From Chloracidobacterium sp. (lineage in GTDB: Bacteria > Acidobacteriota > Blastocatellia > Pyrinomonadales > Pyrinomonadaceae), in NCBI GenBank assembly GCA_015075585.1, contig JABTUB010000002.1, positions 620,001-684,000 on the forward strand: DNA of 64,000 bases, read 5' to 3'. The notes beneath the pieces were generated by a model. That model ran no database searches, was not told the DNA's origin, and saw only the letters and a list, made by a program, of their open reading frames with translations. The stretch's first letter is position 1; each line of letters begins with the position of its first letter. The position numbers and the translations under genes are program-made. Shown here one piece after another: positions 42,729 through 51,591 of the stretch.

Positions 42729-45386
42729 CTATTCGAATGTGTAGGCGAACTGCTCATTGTCGCCTACGGAAACACGCACGCTCTTGATGCCCTCGCCCTG
42801 TGCCATCCTCGAAAGCACCTCGCCGGACATCTCGGGCAGCAGCGTTCCGGTCAGGATGTTGTAAACATTGCGGGCACCGCTATCGACATCGGTGCACCGT
42901 TTCGCAACGGTTTCGATCACCGCATCGTCATATGAGAATGCCGCGTTGTGGTTTACCTTGATGCGGTCTGCTATCTTGCCGAGCTGCAGCTTGATGATAA
43001 GCCGCAATATATCATCCGAGATCGGATAATAAGGCACGGTTACCATACGGCCGAGCAGCGCCGGCTTGAACGCCTTTGTAAGCTCCGGCCTTACTGCATC
43101 GATCAGTCCGTCGGGCATCGGCTTGGTCTCAGGATCGGCACACAACTTCATTATGGTGTCGGTACCGACATTCGACGTAAGCAGGATGACGCAGTTCTTG
43201 AAGTCGATCTCGCGGCCTTCGCCGTCTTCGAGCACACCCTTATCGAACACTTGGAAAAAGAGTTCCATCACGTCAGGGTGTGCCTTTTCGACCTCATCAA
43301 GCAGCACTACCGAATACGGCTTGCGCCTGACGGCCTCGGTCAGCACACCGCCTTCGCCATAGCCGACGTATCCCGGAGGCGACCCTTTAAGGCTGGACAC
43401 GGTGTGTGCCTCTTGATACTCGCTCATATTGATCGAGATGAGGTTGCGTTCGCCGCCATACAGCGCCTCGGCGAGAGCCAAAGCGGTCTCGGTCTTGCCT
43501 ACGCCCGACGTTCCGACAAGCAGAAAGACGCCGATCGGGCGTTTCGGGTCTGTAAGGCCGGCTCGAGCGGTACGAATACGCTGTGCGATAGTGTCGAGTG
43601 CATGATCCTGCCCGAGGACACGTTCGCGGAGCGTCGAAGAAAGGTTCAGCACGGCATGGATCTCGTCTGCGACCATCTTGCCGATGGGAATGCCTGTCCA
43701 GCCCGAGATGACCTCGGCAACCGTTTGGCCGTTCACCACCGGCTGCATCAAGGGATCCTCGCCCTGAACTTGCTTCAGCTCATCGGTCGCGGTTTTGAGG
43801 TCGGCCTGCAGGGACGCGATATCGGCTGACGGCTCAGCGGCATCATCAAGCCGTGTTTGTTCAAGCTTGATACGGATACTGCGTATCTTCTCGACCAGCT
43901 CCTTTTCTTTCGTCCACTGCTCGTTCAGCTTGGCAAGCTTTTCTTCGGCAGCGGTGCGTTTCTCGATCAACTCCTGAAGACGTTCATCATGGCCCGCACC
44001 CGTGAGCTGCTCTCTTTCGAGGGCTCCGATCTCGGTGTTAAGATTCTCGATCGTTCGTGTCGTATCCTCGACCGATGCAGGCGTTGCACCTTGCCCTATC
44101 GCGACCTTCGCACACGCGGTATCAAGTACCGAAACGCTCTTATCGGGAAGCTGGCGTCCGGTAATGTAGCGAGCTGAGAGTTTGACGCATTCGACAATGG
44201 CTTCATCAAGCACGCGGACGTTGTGATGCTCCTCCATTTTATCGGCGAGGCCGCGCATCATCGCTACCGCCTTTTCTTCGTCCGGCTCTTCGACCTTTAC
44301 AACCTGAAAGCGGCGTGCGAGGGCGGCATCCTTTTCAAAGTATTTCTTATATTCGGCCCATGTCGTAGCCGCGATGGTACGCAGTTCGCCGCGTGCTAGT
44401 GCGGGTTTGAGAAGGTTCGCAGCATCATTTTGGCCTGCTTGGCCACCGGCACCGATCATCGTGTGAGCCTCGTCGATAAACATTATTATCGGCTGCGGCG
44501 ACGCCTTTACCTCATCGATCACGTTTTTCAGACGCTGCTCGAATTCGCCCTTGACGCCCGCTCCTGCCTGCAGCAGGCCGAGATCGAGCGAACGGACCGA
44601 AACATTCTTAAGCGGCTCCGGCACATCGCCCGAGGCGACGCGTGCCGCGAAGCCTTCGACAACGGCGGTCTTTCCGACGCCGGCCTCGCCCGTAAGTATC
44701 GGATTGTTCTGGCGGCGGCGGGTTAGAATGTCCACAATCTGGCGGATCTCACTGTCGCGGCCGAGTATCGGATCGATCTTGCCGGCGGCGGCCTTTGCGG
44801 TCAGATCCTCGGTATATTGATCCAATGCCTTTGTGCGGCCCGGAACACCGGTTGCGACCGGAGCACCGTCACCGGCGGCAGACGTCTCGCCGAGAGCCAC
44901 GGCGTCGCGTGCCTCTGCTGAATCGGCGGTGACCTCTTCGAGCTTCGTTTGCAGCGATTCAGCCGAAATGTGATTGAATTCACGCGATATCTCGCGCGCA
45001 ATGCGGGCAAGTCCGTCGTTCAGGACGAGGGCAAGGACAAGGTGGCCCGAACGCACGCGTGCCGCGCCGAAATCTACCGAAGCAAGCAGCCACGCATCCT
45101 GTATCCAACGCGGCAGCCGATCGCTCAATCCCGGAGTTCGCGTGTTGCCTGTCTTCAAACGATCGAGAGCTTCGCTGACATCCTTTGAGAGCCGGTCGAT
45201 GTTCACCTCGTAATGGCTGCAGATCTTATGCAGGTCGGTGTCATCCTGCTCGAGCAGTTTTGCGAGGATGTGTTCGATCTCGATGTCATAATTCGTGCGT
45301 GAGAGGCAAAGCCCCGCGGCACCCTCGAGGGCGTTGCGGCATGTGTCGTTGAGTCGTGCTACAAGTGATTTAAGATTTACATTCAT
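42729..45386 (-). CDS. clpV: ClpV, T6SS sheath-recycling AAA+ ATPase
   Basis: An 885-residue Hsp100 protein (TssH) that pulls apart the contracted TssB/TssC sheath. It has an N-domain (residues 1-160), a first AAA+ module with LTGEAGVGKTAVVEG and IMFIDEAHTMIGAG, a middle coiled-coil (about 415-540), and a second AAA+ module with LVGTSGVGKTETALALAEA and VVLLDEVEKAHPDV. The DAANLLKPALARGELRTIAATTW segment and overall length separate ClpV from housekeeping ClpB mainly by its context between tssG and the vgrG group. Confidence 0.95.
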   Translation of the reverse strand: MNVNLKSLVARLNDTCRNALEGAAGLCLSRTNYDIEIEHILAKLLEQDDTDLHKICSHYEVNIDRLSKDVSEALDRLKTGNTRTPGLSDRLPRWIQDAWLLASVDFGAARVRSGHLVLALVLNDGLARIAREISREFNHISAESLQTKLEEVTADSAEARDAVALGETSAAGDGAPVATGVPGRTKALDQYTEDLTAKAAAGKIDPILGRDSEIRQIVDILTRRRQNNPILTGEAGVGKTAVVEGFAARVASGDVPEPLKNVSVRSLDLGLLQAGAGVKGEFEQRLKNVIDEVKASPQPIIMFIDEAHTMIGAGGQAGQNDAANLLKPALARGELRTIAATTWAEYKKYFEKDAALARRFQVVKVEEPDEEKAVAMMRGLADKMEEHHNVRVLDEAIVECVKLSARYITGRQLPDKSVSVLDTACAKVAIGQGATPASVEDTTRTIENLNTEIGALEREQLTGAGHDERLQELIEKRTAAEEKLAKLNEQWTKEKELVEKIRSIRIKLEQTRLDDAAEPSADIASLQADLKTATDELKQVQGEDPLMQPVVNGQTVAEVISGWTGIPIGKMVADEIHAVLNLSSTLRERVLGQDHALDTIAQRIRTARAGLTDPKRPIGVFLLVGTSGVGKTETALALAEALYGGERNLISINMSEYQEAHTVSSLKGSPPGYVGYGEGGVLTEAVRRKPYSVVLLDEVEKAHPDVMELFFQVFDKGVLEDGEGREIDFKNCVILLTSNVGTDTIMKLCADPETKPMPDGLIDAVRPELTKAFKPALLGRMVTVPYYPISDDILRLIIKLQLGKIADRIKVNHNAAFSYDDAVIETVAKRCTDVDSGARNVYNILTGTLLPEMSGEVLSRMAQGEGIKSVRVSVGDNEQFAYTFE

Positions 45387-45413
45387 TCCTTTTGCCTATT
45401 TTCCGTCTTTCCC

Positions 45414-46415
45414 TCAGGCGAGGACGACCTGTTCATCATCCTGTGTGAAGGGCTTCGTTTTCAAAAAAGTGGTCCACCCGAGCATTGGCTTTCTCACCGC
45501 ACGTGTGGTCAGAATGGCCGCAGGGACCTGTTTTGCCGCAAGTACGAGCTGAATATCATGATCGAACTCGAGGCCGAGTAGGAATTTAATGATCGACCGC
45601 AGCGGCGCCGCCGCGCTTCCGTTTGGCAGGAACGCCCGAAAACGATCAAAATTCAGCGGGCCGATGCGGATGCGGAGTTTCGACTGCTGATCCCAAACGC
45701 GTGTACCGATAATGGTGTTGACACCCAAATGGCTGTTCTTTTCGCCGAGTATGCTGTGATCGTCGGAACTGAGCTTGAGCCACTGGCCCGAGAACTGTTT
45801 GACCTTGACCGGCGTTTGAAAATAATCGCCAAGGATATTCTCGACCGCGTTATTGCTGTGCGGCCGCTGTGCAACGATGCCCGCGTACGGCAGCAGCGAT
45901 TCGTCCTCGACGCTCATCCGTCCGCGAAGCCCTTTTGTGCCAAGCCCCGCAATGTCGTACAGGAACGCCGTAAAGCCGTCATCGCCGCGCTCATACGAAA
46001 CCGGGAAACGATACTTTCGCCACGCCCTGTAAAAAAGCGAAACAGCCCGATGCGTAAAGATATCGAGGAACGACCACATCGCGGTATCGCGATGGCGGAT
46101 GCGGTCAAAAACAAGCTCGGTATAGTGCGTCGGCAATACACCGCTGACGCCGACCATGCCCATGAAGTTGACCATCATCTCGACGCGCGTCTCGTCCGCG
46201 GTTCCAGTTTCGACCTCGTTGATCTCTTGGATCTCGCTTGGCGGAAAATCAAGGGCGACGCGCGAACGGAACCGGACGATCTCATCGGCAGGCATCGCCT
46301 CAGCACCGACACTCTGCTTGCCCGGCCGCGCCTTCTCCAGCACTCGCACGGCTTGGAAGAACTCGAACGAGTACGGCTCCTCCGCCAATTTTTTGGCAAG
46401 GCCCATCTCTGTCAT
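45414..46415 (-). CDS. tssG: TssG baseplate protein
   Basis: A 333-residue baseplate wedge subunit (ImpH/VasB family) starting MTEMGLAKKLAEEPYSFEFFQAVRVLEKA, the hallmark opening. Also seen are VRFRSRVALDFPPSEIQEI, NFMGMVGVSGVLPTHYTELV (GMVGxxGVLP), YRFPVSYERG and LLGLEFDHDIQLVL. Its ATG at 46415 overlaps the TGA of tssF (46414-46412). A longer frame to 46454 is not needed. TssG joins TssF, TssE and TssK in the baseplate. Confidence 0.93.
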   Translation of the reverse strand: MTEMGLAKKLAEEPYSFEFFQAVRVLEKARPGKQSVGAEAMPADEIVRFRSRVALDFPPSEIQEINEVETGTADETRVEMMVNFMGMVGVSGVLPTHYTELVFDRIRHRDTAMWSFLDIFTHRAVSLFYRAWRKYRFPVSYERGDDGFTAFLYDIAGLGTKGLRGRMSVEDESLLPYAGIVAQRPHSNNAVENILGDYFQTPVKVKQFSGQWLKLSSDDHSILGEKNSHLGVNTIIGTRVWDQQSKLRIRIGPLNFDRFRAFLPNGSAAAPLRSIIKFLLGLEFDHDIQLVLAAKQVPAAILTTRAVRKPMLGWTTFLKTKPFTQDDEQVVLA

Positions 46416-48295
46416 AAAAGCTCCTGTTCTCCGGCACGCGGCGGAAATCGGCAAAGCTCTTCTTCACGCTGATCGGTACGAACGACGGTTTGGTTGAATG
46501 AGTTGATGCCTGCGTAAAGGCCGAGGAAATGCTCAATGACGCACGCGAAAAGGAACAGGCCGCTGCCCACGAACTGCTCTTCATCGAACGTCAATGTCGT
46601 TTCGATCCCGCGGACAAATCCCGCACCGACACGCTGCCCGATCTGGCGCACGACCTTGCGCGACGAGATACCGGTGATGCCCAATATCTGCTTCCGGGTG
46701 ATCGCCGAGTCGTTGAAGTTATACAGGTGCAGTATCTCCTGCAACGCCTCGGCCGAGCCGTTGTTGTCGCCCACGATCGAGAGATAATTGAGGTTCAGGT
46801 GCGAGATCAGCCGCCAATGAGCGCTCCGCCGCTGCGGCGGCCGGAGCGTCTCGGTCGGTTTTGTAAGGCACTTTACACGCGAAAGCAACGCCGTACCTTC
46901 GATCTCAAAATCGCCTTCCTTGCCGCCGAACGGCAGCTTTGCCGGCAGATCGCGGTTCGTGCAGGTGGTCTTAACATTGAGCACCTCGACCGCAGGCACA
47001 TTCGGGTCGAAATTCATATCGACGAGCGACATAAATATCTCGGTGCCTTCGTCGTCGGGACGCTGCGACTGCCGCCTGACGGTGTACCAGAACGATTTTT
47101 CCATCTGTTCGCCGTAGGCGTGCCGCATGGAATAGAACGGCGAGAATTCGCGTGTCGTATTGGTACGCGGATCGCTTGTTATGACCTCATCGACAGAATA
47201 TATCTCGGTGGAATTCTGCCTGTGGACATCGGGAATTACCTGATATTCGTAACGCTGCTGCGACAGGTAGATCGGATCGGAAAGCCGTGAGAAAAGGTTG
47301 ACGATCGGTGTGCATCCGAGGCGGAATGTATCCGCCGTTACAGGTGCACTCGGCGGCACAATATCCTTGACATCTATCACAAGCTCAAAATGGCTGCCGA
47401 AATTAGCGGCAATGGCACGGTCGAGGCCTTCGACATCAAAGAAAAGGAACTTGTACGGGAACGCAAAATATTCCGTCAGCAGGCGATAGCCCATGAAGGA
47501 ACGCTTGGTGTAGGGCAGCATCGCCTCGTTCTCTGCAAATCCGACCTGCTTGATCGCATCTTTAGCCTGCAGAACAACCGGATCGGGCAAACGAAGCTGT
47601 ATATGTTCAATGGTCTGACTTCCGATGGGTGCTTCCTTTGCGCGGAACTGCACCGTAACCGCGTTGTTGAAGATCAGCTCATAGAGCGGATACACAAGCT
47701 GCGGATCACCGTCGATATAGAACCGAAGCGTCGTCGGTACATCCTCGAGCGAACTTCTCCGAAGCTCACTAAGGCGCGAGTTGCCGTAGCAACGCATCCC
47801 GATGCGTATCTGTGCCGTCGCAAAACGTCCGCGTCCGTCCTTCGGTGCCGGCGATTCGAGCGAGGCGGACTCGACCTCGATCGGCATCAGATCGACATCA
47901 TAAGCAGTTCGAAAGCGGCACGGGCTGCCGTCGATCGGCCGTGAATTGAGCCGCGTGCCGGCATCCATCTTCTGCACGGCTGTTAGTTTGTCGTGCGGCG
48001 AGCCGTAATTCATCTGCACGATCGACATCGATGGGATCGGGGCCAGATAGTGCGGATACAGGACGTTGAAGAAGGCTTCGGTTATCTCGGGCAGCTCATC
48101 ATCAAGCTTCAGTCCGATGCGGCCCGTGAGGAACGCGAACGCCTCGATCAGGCGTTCAACGTGCGGGTCTTCGATCTTTTCTTCGCTGAGTTCGAGACGC
48201 GCGGCGATCTTCGGATAACGGCGTGCAAATTCCGCGCCCATGCGGCGCAGAAAGATGAGTTCGCGTTCGTAATATGCTAATAGTTCGTCACGCAT
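46412..48295 (-). CDS. tssF: TssF baseplate protein
   Basis: A 627-residue ImpG/VasA family baseplate subunit. The start MRDELLAYYERELIFLRRMGAEFARRYPKIAARLEL and VERLIEAFAFLTGRIGLKLDDELPEITEAFFNVLYPHYLAPIPSM are diagnostic. Later segments include the LGCTPIVNLF and EIYSVDEV regions and CTNRDLPAKLPFGG. It lies between tssE (17 bases) and tssG (overlap). Confidence 0.94.
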   Translation of the reverse strand: MRDELLAYYERELIFLRRMGAEFARRYPKIAARLELSEEKIEDPHVERLIEAFAFLTGRIGLKLDDELPEITEAFFNVLYPHYLAPIPSMSIVQMNYGSPHDKLTAVQKMDAGTRLNSRPIDGSPCRFRTAYDVDLMPIEVESASLESPAPKDGRGRFATAQIRIGMRCYGNSRLSELRRSSLEDVPTTLRFYIDGDPQLVYPLYELIFNNAVTVQFRAKEAPIGSQTIEHIQLRLPDPVVLQAKDAIKQVGFAENEAMLPYTKRSFMGYRLLTEYFAFPYKFLFFDVEGLDRAIAANFGSHFELVIDVKDIVPPSAPVTADTFRLGCTPIVNLFSRLSDPIYLSQQRYEYQVIPDVHRQNSTEIYSVDEVITSDPRTNTTREFSPFYSMRHAYGEQMEKSFWYTVRRQSQRPDDEGTEIFMSLVDMNFDPNVPAVEVLNVKTTCTNRDLPAKLPFGGKEGDFEIEGTALLSRVKCLTKPTETLRPPQRRSAHWRLISHLNLNYLSIVGDNNGSAEALQEILHLYNFNDSAITRKQILGITGISSRKVVRQIGQRVGAGFVRGIETTLTFDEEQFVGSGLFLFACVIEHFLGLYAGINSFNQTVVRTDQREEELCRFPPRAGEQELL

Positions 48296-48312
48296 CGCCC
48301 GTTAAAACGCCT

Positions 48313-48795
48313 CTATCGCTCCTTTACTTCAAATTCGCCGCTGCCCGACTGAAGTACCGTATCAAATACGACCGGCTCCGGTGTCGGCTCGATATCGAGG
48401 CTCGCCTCGATGCGGAATCTGAGGCTCCGCTCCGCTTCGTTCATCGGTTCGAGGATGATCCTCGGATGCAGGAACCGCGGCTCAAAATATTCAATGGTCT
48501 GTTCGAGTGCCTTTATGAGCCGCCTTTGCTCGGCGGGATTAGTCGGACTCATGGACATAATATCGGGCAGGCCGTAGCATGCCACAGAGTGCCGCACCTC
48601 GGCATCTTCGGCAACGTCGAGGTCGGGTGCCCGCGTATTGAGCAGCCATTCCAGGTCGCGGCGGACAGCCTGCTTCAGCTCACGCATCGATGTTGAGCGC
48701 GACTTCGGCGCCTCGGTCGAGACGCCGGGCTCCATATCGATGAGCCGGTCCAAGACCGACGGTGTTACCCTTACTTCTGCATCCTGTCTCGGCAT
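48313..48795 (-). CDS. tssE: TssE baseplate protein (gp25-like lysozyme-fold)
   Basis: A 160-residue protein related to phage T4 gp25. Seen: VTPSVLDRLIDMEP, SMRELKQAVRRDLEWLLNTR, VRHSVACYGLPDIMSM, RRLIKALEQTIEYFEPRFLHPRIIL and SLRFRIEASLDIEPTPEPVVFDTVL. It connects the sheath to the baseplate. It lies between a hairpin following hcp and tssF. Confidence 0.93.
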   Translation of the reverse strand: MPRQDAEVRVTPSVLDRLIDMEPGVSTEAPKSRSTSMRELKQAVRRDLEWLLNTRAPDLDVAEDAEVRHSVACYGLPDIMSMSPTNPAEQRRLIKALEQTIEYFEPRFLHPRIILEPMNEAERSLRFRIEASLDIEPTPEPVVFDTVLQSGSGEFEVKER

Positions 48796-48813
48796 TCGAC
48801 TAAAAACGCGAAG

Positions 48814-48859
48814 GCAGGGTGGCGGGTCTTACGGTTTTCACGCCGCCCGCCTGCCCTGC
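48814..48859 (-). other. Hairpin downstream of hcp
   Basis: Outer stem GCAGGG (48814-48819)/CCCTGC (48854-48859) and inner stem GGCGGG (48821-48826)/CCCGCC (48846-48851). On the minus strand it is followed after eight bases by TTTTT. It may partially stop or protect the hcp transcript. Confidence 0.55.
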
Positions 48860-48889
48860 TGTCCTATGGAGAAAGCTGAACGGTCGTGC

Positions 48890-49378
48890 TTAGATCAGCT
48901 TGTTGGCCTTCACATCGTAGCCGGCCTTAACGACACCGCCGAGCGTTCCGTCGAGCTTCTGCTCTCTGTACTCGAGCGTCATCTTCGCAAAGTTGAGCGA
49001 GATCTGATCGAGCGGGATCGTGTCAGCACCATCCGAACCGCCTGTGGTATAGGACGATACGAGGATGTCCTCGAACGTAACCTTCAAGAACTCCTGCTGC
49101 TCCTTACCTGCCTTGCGGGTAACGAGAACGGCGCGCTTGATATGCTCGCCGGTGGCGCACGCAAGGAAAAGCTTCGGCGAGGCCTTGTTGACCTTCATCA
49201 CGAAGTGAAAGTCCTGCATCGCGACCTTACCCGCGCCGCCGCCGCCGCCGTATCCGAACGATCCGGTCTGGTTGGCACCCCACGAAAAGGATTCGATCTC
49301 GATGTCTCCCTTATGTTTCGCATCCTGGCTTTCGCCTTCGATGCCGTCTATCTTCAAGAAAAAATCTGCTATTGGCAT
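48890..49378 (-). CDS. hcp: Hcp tube protein
   Basis: A 162-residue TssD protein that stacks as hexamers into the inner tube. The family start MPIADFFLKIDGIEGESQD, the IEIESFSWGANQTGS segment, HFVMKVNKASPKLFLACATGEHIKRAVL and VTFEDILVSSY are all present. It lies between tssC and tssE and is framed by two sizeable hairpins, which suggests separate tuning of its mRNA level; Hcp is needed in greater amounts than other parts. Confidence 0.95.
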   Translation of the reverse strand: MPIADFFLKIDGIEGESQDAKHKGDIEIESFSWGANQTGSFGYGGGGGAGKVAMQDFHFVMKVNKASPKLFLACATGEHIKRAVLVTRKAGKEQQEFLKVTFEDILVSSYTTGGSDGADTIPLDQISLNFAKMTLEYREQKLDGTLGGVVKAGYDVKANKLI

Positions 49379-49454
49379 TTTAGTTGCTCCTTTGACCTCG
49401 GTTAATAAAACAGCTGTGAATTACTTCTATCAGCTTCAATTGATTGACGTCTGC

Positions 49455-49504
49455 CGGGAGCTCTTTTGCCGAATAATTTCACATTTTTTCGGCAAAAGCT
49501 CCCG
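49455..49504 (-). other. Large hairpin between tssC and hcp
   Basis: CGGGAGCTCTTTTGCCGAA (49455-49473) pairs with TTCGGCAAAAGCTCCCG (49488-49504), about 17 pairs with one bulge, loop ~14. On the minus strand there is no U-tract after it, so it looks more like an mRNA-processing or stabilising structure, or a weak attenuator, than a full terminator. Confidence 0.7.
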
Positions 49505-49514
49505 CCCCCTTTTA

Positions 49515-51005
49515 TCACGCCTGCGCAGGTGCCGGAAGATCGGCGACCAACCGCAGCGATACTGACAGCTCGTCGAGCTGGAAGTGCGGCCGCAGGAATG
49601 CGACAGCTCTGTAAGCTCCCGGCTTGCCCGGAACTTCTGCAACATCGACGCGTGCTTCGCGCAGCGGATACTGTGCCTTGGTTGCCTGCGACGCCGTGTC
49701 GTCGTCGGTAACATAATGGCTGATCCACTGGTTGAGGAACATTTCGCAGTCCTTGCGGGACATAAATGAGCCGATCTTGTCGCGCATCATTGATTTCAGA
49801 TAATGTGCAAAACGCGAAACCGCAAATATGTACTGAAGCTGGGATGAGAGACGCGCATTTGCATTTGCGGCATCGGAATCATACTTCTTGGCCTTATTGG
49901 CCGACTGTGTGCCAAAGAAGGCCGCATAATCGGTGCCTTTGCAGTGGACAAGCGGAATAAAGCCGTTATCGGAGAATTCCTTTTCGCGCCGATCGGTGAT
50001 AGCGATCTCCGTCGGGCATTTCATTGCTATCTCGCCTTCGTCGGTCTCGAAGGTATGTGTCGGCAGGCCTTCGACAAGGCCGCCGCCCTCGACGCCTCGG
50101 ATCGCCACGCACCAGCCGTACATCGAGAATGCCTCGGTCAGCCTTGTACCCAGAGCGTACGCCGCATTGCCCCAGAGATATTTTTTGTGATCCTTGCCGT
50201 CAACATCCTCTTCGAAGCGGAAGCTCTCGGTAGGCTTTGTCGCGGCTCCGTACGGTTCACGCATTAGAACGTGCGGAATAGTAAGGCCGACATAGCGCGA
50301 ATCTTCCGATTCGCGGAAGCTCCGCCATTTCATATACTCCGTGCGGTCGAAGATCTTCGCAACATCGCGGACCTCGGCCATCTCGGAGTAAGAATCCCAC
50401 CCGAACAGCCCGGCCGACGCGGCACTGATGAAAGGCGCGTGTGCGGCGGCCGCTACCTGCGATATGTTTTCGAGCAAGGCCATATCCTGCGGATGGTTGC
50501 CGAATTCGTAATCGCCGATGAGAGCCCCGAACGGCGAACCGCCGAACGTTCCGTACTCTTCCTCGTATATCTTCTTAAAGAGCGACGACTGATCGAATTC
50601 AAGAGCCCGTTCGAAGTCCTTAAGCAGGTCCTTCTTAGTAACGCTCATAACCTTGATCTTGAGCATCGGGCCTGTAAGGCTGGACTTGATCAGGTGATGC
50701 AGGCCGCGCCACGAGCCTTCCAGCTTTTGAAACTCCTCGTGGTGCATTATCTCGTTCATCTGTGCCGAGAGCAGCCGATCGATCTCAGCGATACGCGAAT
50801 TTATGGCGACATCCATATTCTTTGACATCGTCAATTCGCCGCTCATGACCTGCGAGACGAACTCGCCGATCATATCCTTAGCCTGCTGCTTCTGATAGTC
50901 ATCGCGGGCCATTCGGCCGTCAGCAAGTATTTGATCGAGCAGGCCGCCGCCGGATTCCTTTTCGACGGTTTTGACCGCAGCTTCTTGTTCTTTCTTAGTT
51001 GCCAT
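49515..51005 (-). CDS. tssC: TssC large sheath subunit
   Basis: A 496-residue VipB/ImpC protein forming the contractile sheath with TssB. Diagnostic parts are INSRIAEIDRLLSAQMNEIMHHEEFQKLEGSWRGL, the GDYEFGNHPQDMALLENISQVAAAAHAPF segment, FRESEDSRYVGLTIPHVLMREPYG, FRFEED and the C-terminal EVPGKPGAYRAVAFLRPHFQLDELSVSLRLVADLP. The gene follows tssB after 14 bases. Confidence 0.96.
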   Translation of the reverse strand: MATKKEQEAAVKTVEKESGGGLLDQILADGRMARDDYQKQQAKDMIGEFVSQVMSGELTMSKNMDVAINSRIAEIDRLLSAQMNEIMHHEEFQKLEGSWRGLHHLIKSSLTGPMLKIKVMSVTKKDLLKDFERALEFDQSSLFKKIYEEEYGTFGGSPFGALIGDYEFGNHPQDMALLENISQVAAAAHAPFISAASAGLFGWDSYSEMAEVRDVAKIFDRTEYMKWRSFRESEDSRYVGLTIPHVLMREPYGAATKPTESFRFEEDVDGKDHKKYLWGNAAYALGTRLTEAFSMYGWCVAIRGVEGGGLVEGLPTHTFETDEGEIAMKCPTEIAITDRREKEFSDNGFIPLVHCKGTDYAAFFGTQSANKAKKYDSDAANANARLSSQLQYIFAVSRFAHYLKSMMRDKIGSFMSRKDCEMFLNQWISHYVTDDDTASQATKAQYPLREARVDVAEVPGKPGAYRAVAFLRPHFQLDELSVSLRLVADLPAPAQA

Positions 51006-51019
51006 TTTTATTGCTCCTC

Positions 51020-51526
51020 CTAACCGTCGATACCAAGCTCATCCTTGAGCTCCTTTTGCTTATCGGCGTTCGCAATGATGTCCTCGAGCATGGATTCAAG
51101 TTTCTCATTGCCATCCATTTTGGAACGCAGGTCGGCGAGCTTCTGCCGCGCTTCGACAAGCTTTCGCAGCGGCTCGACCTGCTGAACTATCTTATCCGGT
51201 TCGAAGTCGTCGATGTCCGAGAACTTAAGCTCGACGCCCATTTTGCTGCCGTCGCCGCTGAGCTTATTGTCAACGGTGAATGCAAGCCTCGGGGCCATAC
51301 CGGCAAGCACTTGATTGAAGTTGTCAGGGTCGATCTCGACGAATTTCCGATTCTTGAGCGCCGGCAGCGGCTCTTCGGGTTTGCCGACAAAGTCGCCCAT
51401 CACACCGACCACGAACGGCAGTTCTTTCAGTTCGATGGCACCGCCGACCTCGACATCATACGTGATCTGGACACGCGGCGGACGCACACGGTCGATCTTA
51501 TGCTGTAAACTCTCTTTTTTTGGCAT
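51020..51526 (-). CDS. tssB: TssB small sheath subunit
   Basis: A 168-residue VipA/ImpB protein. KKESLQHKIDRVRPPRVQITYDVEVGG, ELPFVVGVMGDFVGKPEEPLPALKNRKFVEID and MGVELKFSDIDDFEPDKIVQQVEPLRKLVEAR match the family closely. It pairs with TssC. GGAGAG before the start is a good ribosome site. Confidence 0.96.
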   Translation of the reverse strand: MPKKESLQHKIDRVRPPRVQITYDVEVGGAIELKELPFVVGVMGDFVGKPEEPLPALKNRKFVEIDPDNFNQVLAGMAPRLAFTVDNKLSGDGSKMGVELKFSDIDDFEPDKIVQQVEPLRKLVEARQKLADLRSKMDGNEKLESMLEDIIANADKQKELKDELGIDG

Positions 51527-51591
51527 AGTTACTCTCCTTTTACTTATTTAATATCAAATACTCCGGACCATTACGTGCGTATGGCCGCCGA

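Noticed and set aside
42729-45386. Housekeeping ClpB instead of ClpV
   Set aside because: The gene lies inside the T6SS operon between tssG and the vgrG group, and its N-domain differs from ClpB.
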